A DNA stretch of 64,000 nucleotides from Pusillibacter faecalis (GTDB taxonomy: Bacteria > Bacillota > Clostridia > Oscillospirales > Oscillospiraceae): assembly GCF_018408705.1 (NCBI RefSeq), contig NZ_AP023420.1, forward strand, positions 868,001 through 932,000. Direction: 5' to 3'. Under the pieces are notes generated by a model. The model saw only the letters and a program-made list of their open reading frames with translations, searched no databases and had not been told where the DNA came from. A program made the translations under genes and the position numbers. Shown piece after piece: positions 60,877 to 64,000 of this stretch (its first letter is position 1; each line of letters begins with the position of its first letter).

Positions 60877-61581
60877 ATGGAAACACAACTTCTCCCCGCC
60901 CTGCTGCGGGCCAATCCCTACCCCGGCCGGGGCATTCTCCTGGGCCGAAGTGCCGACGGTCAGAGCGCCGTGGCGGCCTATTTCATCATGGGCCGAAGCG
61001 AAAACTCCAGAAACCGGGTTTTCGTGGAGACAGAGGACGGCATCCGTACCCAGGCTCACGACCCCTCCAGGATGACAGACCCCAGTCTGATCATCTACCA
61101 TCCCGTCCGGCAGGTGGGTCGGGGGCTGGTGGTCACAAACGGTGATCAAACCGACACGATCCGGGACTATCTCCTGGCGGGCCGCACCTTTGCCGAGGCC
61201 CTGCGCAGCCGGGAGTTTGAACCAGACGCACCCAACTATACGCCCCGAATCTCCGGTCTTCTCTCCCCGGACGGCAGTTTTCAGCTCTCCATCCTGAAAA
61301 GTGCCGATGGGGACCCCAGCTGCTGCCTGCGCCACTTCTATCTCTATGACAATCCCCTTCCCGGCGAGGGCCGCTTCCTCCACACCTATCAGGGGGACGG
61401 CACTCCCCTGCCCTCCTTTGAGGGCGAGCCGGTGCGCACGGCTCTGACGTTCCCGGACCCGGAGTCCCTGGCCGATGAGCTGTGGGAGGCTTTGCATCCA
61501 GAGAACAAGGTCGCGCTGTTCGTGCGGTATATTCGCCTGGAAGATGGTACATACCAACAGGTCCTGCGCAACAAATATTAA
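60877..61581 (+). CDS. IMP cyclohydrolase-like protein (PurO family)
   Basis: 234 residues. 'NPYPGRGILLGRS' near the start and 'AYFIMGRSENSRNRVF' are signature runs of the archaeal-type IMP cyclohydrolase family, which closes the purine ring in the last step to IMP. Homologues occur in Clostridia alongside or in place of the PurH domain. ATG 60877 follows AAAGGAGG. Probably co-transcribed with the YgjP-like gene. Enzyme activity here is inferred. Confidence 0.75.
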   Translation: METQLLPALLRANPYPGRGILLGRSADGQSAVAAYFIMGRSENSRNRVFVETEDGIRTQAHDPSRMTDPSLIIYHPVRQVGRGLVVTNGDQTDTIRDYLLAGRTFAEALRSREFEPDAPNYTPRISGLLSPDGSFQLSILKSADGDPSCCLRHFYLYDNPLPGEGRFLHTYQGDGTPLPSFEGEPVRTALTFPDPESLADELWEALHPENKVALFVRYIRLEDGTYQQVLRNKY

Positions 61582-61616
61582 AAAATCCGCTGCCGGAGGT
61601 CCGGCAGCGGATTTTT
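61581..61616. terminator. Bidirectional terminator
   Basis: A perfect 17-bp stem pairs 61581-61597 with 61600-61616. Poly-A and poly-T arms make it work for both the purO-like gene and the zinc-ribbon gene that converge on it. Confidence 0.85.
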
Positions 61617-61627
61617 CACGCACAGAT

Positions 61628-62008
61628 TTACTCCCCCATTGGGGCGCCGCATTGGGGGCAGAATTTACTATCAGACCTGGCTCCGCAGATCGGGCAGGTC
61701 TTCTCCGCGCTCTCCGCGGCTGTCACAGGCTCTGTCTCCCTATTGGCGGCTTTCGCGGCCTCCAGTTCGGCAATTTTGGCCTTGGAAGCAACCACCGCCT
61801 CTACCAGATCCCGAACAGCGGCGGGAATCTCACCCTCGTATTCATTGACAAACCATTCACCGATGGTGCGGTAATTCTTATCAATCTCCCGCTGTTCACC
61901 GGCAATAGCAACCGTGATCTTCGTCAGCTCCGCGGCATCCTTGGCCTTATCTGCAGCCACAGCTGCCACGTCCTTTGCCTTCCTGGTCAAGTCATCAAAA
62001 AAAGCCAT
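61628..62008 (-). CDS. Zinc-ribbon protein with helical N-terminus
   Basis: 126 residues. The first ~90 are an Ala/Lys-rich amphipathic helix or coiled coil ('RKAKDVAAVAADKAKDAAEL'). The C-terminus is a zinc ribbon, 'CPICGARSDSKFCPQCGAP'. No signal peptide. Such proteins are common and uncharacterised in Clostridia. Monocistronic, convergent with the purO-like gene. Confidence 0.75.
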   Translation of the reverse strand: MAFFDDLTRKAKDVAAVAADKAKDAAELTKITVAIAGEQREIDKNYRTIGEWFVNEYEGEIPAAVRDLVEAVVASKAKIAELEAAKAANRETEPVTAAESAEKTCPICGARSDSKFCPQCGAPMGE

Positions 62009-62127
62009 ATGGAAAATCCCCTTTCAAATTACGGCCTTACGCCGCTTTTGTATGATGGAAACCGTGGATAGCTCTCTTTATTAGTATAGTCCAACCCGCG
62101 AAAAAACGCAACAAAATTCCACCTTGT

Positions 62128-63639
62128 TTACACTTCGTTTTCAATCCACGCCCGAGCCCGGTTTACCGCGCGCTGCCAATGGCTGTAATCGGCAGCACAT
62201 TCCGCCTCAGCCCGCTGGGGCATGAAGACGTGCTGGCTGCGGCGAAGCTGCCCCACCTCCTGCAAATTCTCCCACACACCTACCGCAAGACCCGCCAGCG
62301 CCGCAGCGCCGAAGGCCGTGGTCTCCACCTGGGTCGGGCGGTCCACCGGCAGCCGCAGCAGGTCCGCCTGCGTCTGCATCAAGATGTCACTGACCGAGGC
62401 GCCGCCGTCCACTCTCAGCGTGGTAATAGGACAGGGCGCGTCGGCGTTCATGGCCCGCACCAGGTCTGCCACCTGGAAGGCGATGGCGTCCAGCACTGCC
62501 CGGGCAATATGAGCCTTGGTGGTACCCCGGGTGATTCCCACAATCGTTCCCCGGGCATACATATCCCAGTAAGGTGCGCCCAGACCGGTGAAGGCTGGCA
62601 CCACATACACGCCGCCCGCAGAAGGAACGCTCTCCGCCAGGCGGTCGCACTCCGGCGAGGTTTCAAAAAGGCCCAGCTCGTCTCGCAGCCACTGGATGGC
62701 GCTGCCCGCGTTGAAGACACTTCCCTCCAGGGCATAGGTGGTCTCTCCGTTCAACTGCCAGCCCACAGAGGTCACAAGCCCAGACCGGGAACGCACTGCG
62801 CTTGTCCCCACGTTCATCAGTGTAAAGCAGCCGGTACCATAGGTGTTCTTCGCCTGACCGGGCACAAAACAGCCCTGGCCGAACAATGCTGCTGCCTGGT
62901 CGCCGGCGCTGCCGCAGATCGGGATGCCAGCTAGGTCCTCCAGCCCGGAGATGCCCGAGGCGATGGTGCCATATACTTCGCTGTTGGCCCGAGGCTGCGG
63001 CAGCAGTGCCAGAGGAATACCCAACATGCCGCACAGCTCCTGGTCCCATTGAAGCGTATGGATGTTAAACAGCATCGTCCGGGACGCGTTGGAGCAATCC
63101 GTCACATGGGCGGCACCTCTGGTGAGGTTCCAGATCAGCCAGCTGTCCACCGTGCCGCAGCAAAGCTCCCCCTGCTCTGCCCGCTTCCGGGCACCAGGGA
63201 TATTGTCCAGCAGCCACTTGAGCTTGGTACCGGAGAAATAGGCATCAATCAGCAGCCCCGTTTTCTCCTGTACAGCCTCTATCCAGCCATCAGCCTTCAG
63301 CTGATCGCAGATGGCAGCGGTGCGGCGGCACTGCCAGACGATGGCGTTGCACACCGGCTCACCGGTTGTTCTGTCCCACAGAATGGTGGTCTCCCGCTGG
63401 TTGGTGATGCCGAGGGCCGCGATGCACTTGGGATCAATGTGGGCGGAGTCCACTGCCTCCGCCAGGGCTCGGGCGGTGGTGGACCAGATTTCCATCGGGT
63501 CGTGCTCCACCCAGCCCGGTTGGGGGTAAATCTGTCGGAAGGGATGCTGGGCTCGGGCCACAATCTCACCCGCCCGGTTGAACAAAATGGCCCGGGAACT
63601 GGTGGTCCCCTGGTCCAACGCGGCAATATACGCTTCCAT
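62128..63639 (-). CDS. glpK: Glycerol kinase
   Basis: 503 residues, the normal length. The N-terminal '[14 protein letters not shown]' phosphate loop, '[14 protein letters not shown]', '[11 protein letters not shown]' and '[18 protein letters not shown]' are diagnostic of the FGGY family GlpK. Phosphorylates glycerol to glycerol-3-phosphate. ATG 63639 follows AGAGGAGGT. The usual glpF or glpD genes are not in the window. Confidence 0.97.
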   Translation of the reverse strand: MEAYIAALDQGTTSSRAILFNRAGEIVARAQHPFRQIYPQPGWVEHDPMEIWSTTARALAEAVDSAHIDPKCIAALGITNQRETTILWDRTTGEPVCNAIVWQCRRTAAICDQLKADGWIEAVQEKTGLLIDAYFSGTKLKWLLDNIPGARKRAEQGELCCGTVDSWLIWNLTRGAAHVTDCSNASRTMLFNIHTLQWDQELCGMLGIPLALLPQPRANSEVYGTIASGISGLEDLAGIPICGSAGDQAAALFGQGCFVPGQAKNTYGTGCFTLMNVGTSAVRSRSGLVTSVGWQLNGETTYALEGSVFNAGSAIQWLRDELGLFETSPECDRLAESVPSAGGVYVVPAFTGLGAPYWDMYARGTIVGITRGTTKAHIARAVLDAIAFQVADLVRAMNADAPCPITTLRVDGGASVSDILMQTQADLLRLPVDRPTQVETTAFGAAALAGLAVGVWENLQEVGQLRRSQHVFMPQRAEAECAADYSHWQRAVNRARAWIENEV

Positions 63640-63715
63640 AGGCTACCTCCTCTGGTATTTTCTACAGGGCCGTGGTATCATGGGCCCAGTATAACATAAG
63701 GAGGCCGGTTTTGCC

Positions 63716-64000
63716 ATGCTCAGAAATGAATTTGTTTTTCCCTCCGCCGACGGAAACACATCCATCCACGCAGTACAGTGGCTGCCAGAGGACGATGTCC
63801 GGGCCGTCGTGCAGATTTCCCACGGTGTGTCGGAGTATATTCTGCGTTACGAGCCCTTTGCCCAGTACCTGACGGACCGGGGCTTCGCGGTGGTGGGCCA
63901 CGATCATCTGGGGCATGGCAGCTCCGTGGCTCCCGGCGCTGCGCGGCTGTACTTCGGTCCCAAGGGGAGCTGGAAGTGGGTGGTGGATGACATCGAGAAG
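63716..64000 (+). CDS. Alpha/beta hydrolase (lysophospholipase-like), cut by window edge
   Basis: The first 95 codons are present. 'VQISHGVSEYILRYEPFAQY' contains the oxyanion HG motif, and 'GFAVVGHDHLGHGSS' is the usual second strand-loop of the hydrolase_4 (monoacylglycerol lipase/lysophospholipase) family. The nucleophile serine lies beyond the window. ATG 63716 follows AAGGAGG. It diverges from glpK, which would fit lipid or glycerol use (inference). Confidence 0.8.
   Translation, partial: MLRNEFVFPSADGNTSIHAVQWLPEDDVRAVVQISHGVSEYILRYEPFAQYLTDRGFAVVGHDHLGHGSSVAPGAARLYFGPKGSWKWVVDDIEK

Overview
The window looks like a chromosomal segment of a spore-forming, high-GC Clostridia gut bacterium, most like the Oscillospiraceae (Flavonifractor/Oscillibacter/Intestinimonas type). 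The grounds are Gram-positive gene order, a sporulation sigK gene, strong AGGAGG ribosome sites, a Clostridia-type S10-spc-alpha ribosomal cluster and a long GC-rich core. This placement is inference from gene content; no database was searched.

Layout. 1-10.6 kb is an accessory island: phage/plasmid-type primase genes, a broken XRE regulator with a sigma factor, an oriT-like inverted repeat, and a Type I restriction-modification operon (XRE-hsdM-hsdS-HAD phosphatase-hsdR). The island abuts the 3' end of rlmD. 10.6-24 kb is mostly housekeeping: rlmD, a hairpin-rich non-coding stretch, a beta-CASP nuclease, a tandem pair of 2-hydroxyacyl-CoA-dehydratase-like genes, secA, pgeF, a peptide-binding lipoprotein and a GIY-YIG protein.

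The most striking region is 24.26-35.83 kb. The sporulation sigma factor gene sigK is split in two by a 10,860-bp skin-like element. The two cut ends share the 9-bp core ATGTATCGC (24882-24890 and 35742-35750), flanked inside the element by the inverted 13-mer TAATGTAAACGAT. Joining the cores restores a 237-codon SigK. The element encodes a large serine recombinase next to the left end. Its cargo is a small protein, an HExxH metallopeptidase, a tyrosine integrase beside a tRNA-Arg(CCU)-like fragment, a decayed metallophosphoesterase, a three-gene operon headed by an XRE-DUF3990 (ADP-ribosyltransferase-like) fusion, and a very AT-rich three-gene ABC-3C conflict system (nuclease-like effector, middle component, DUF3732 ATPase). 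The last two operons diverge from promoters that share one perfect 11-bp inverted repeat. A developmentally excised element thus appears to carry anti-phage or toxin-antitoxin cargo.

35.8-38.8 kb holds lexA (with a candidate SOS box), secG, a NodB deacetylase and a zinc-ribbon protein. 38.9-55.0 kb is the complete S10-spc-alpha cluster on the minus strand (rpsJ to rplQ, with secY, adk, map, a KOW protein, infA, rpmJ and rpoA), driven from a TTGACA-17-TATGAT promoter near 55.25 kb. S3 carries an unusual Arg/Gly-rich tail. 55.4-64 kb holds an SLH-domain surface protein, proS, an arginase-fold protein, a YgjP-like metallopeptidase, an IMP cyclohydrolase-like protein, a zinc-ribbon protein, glpK, and the start of an alpha/beta hydrolase cut by the window edge.
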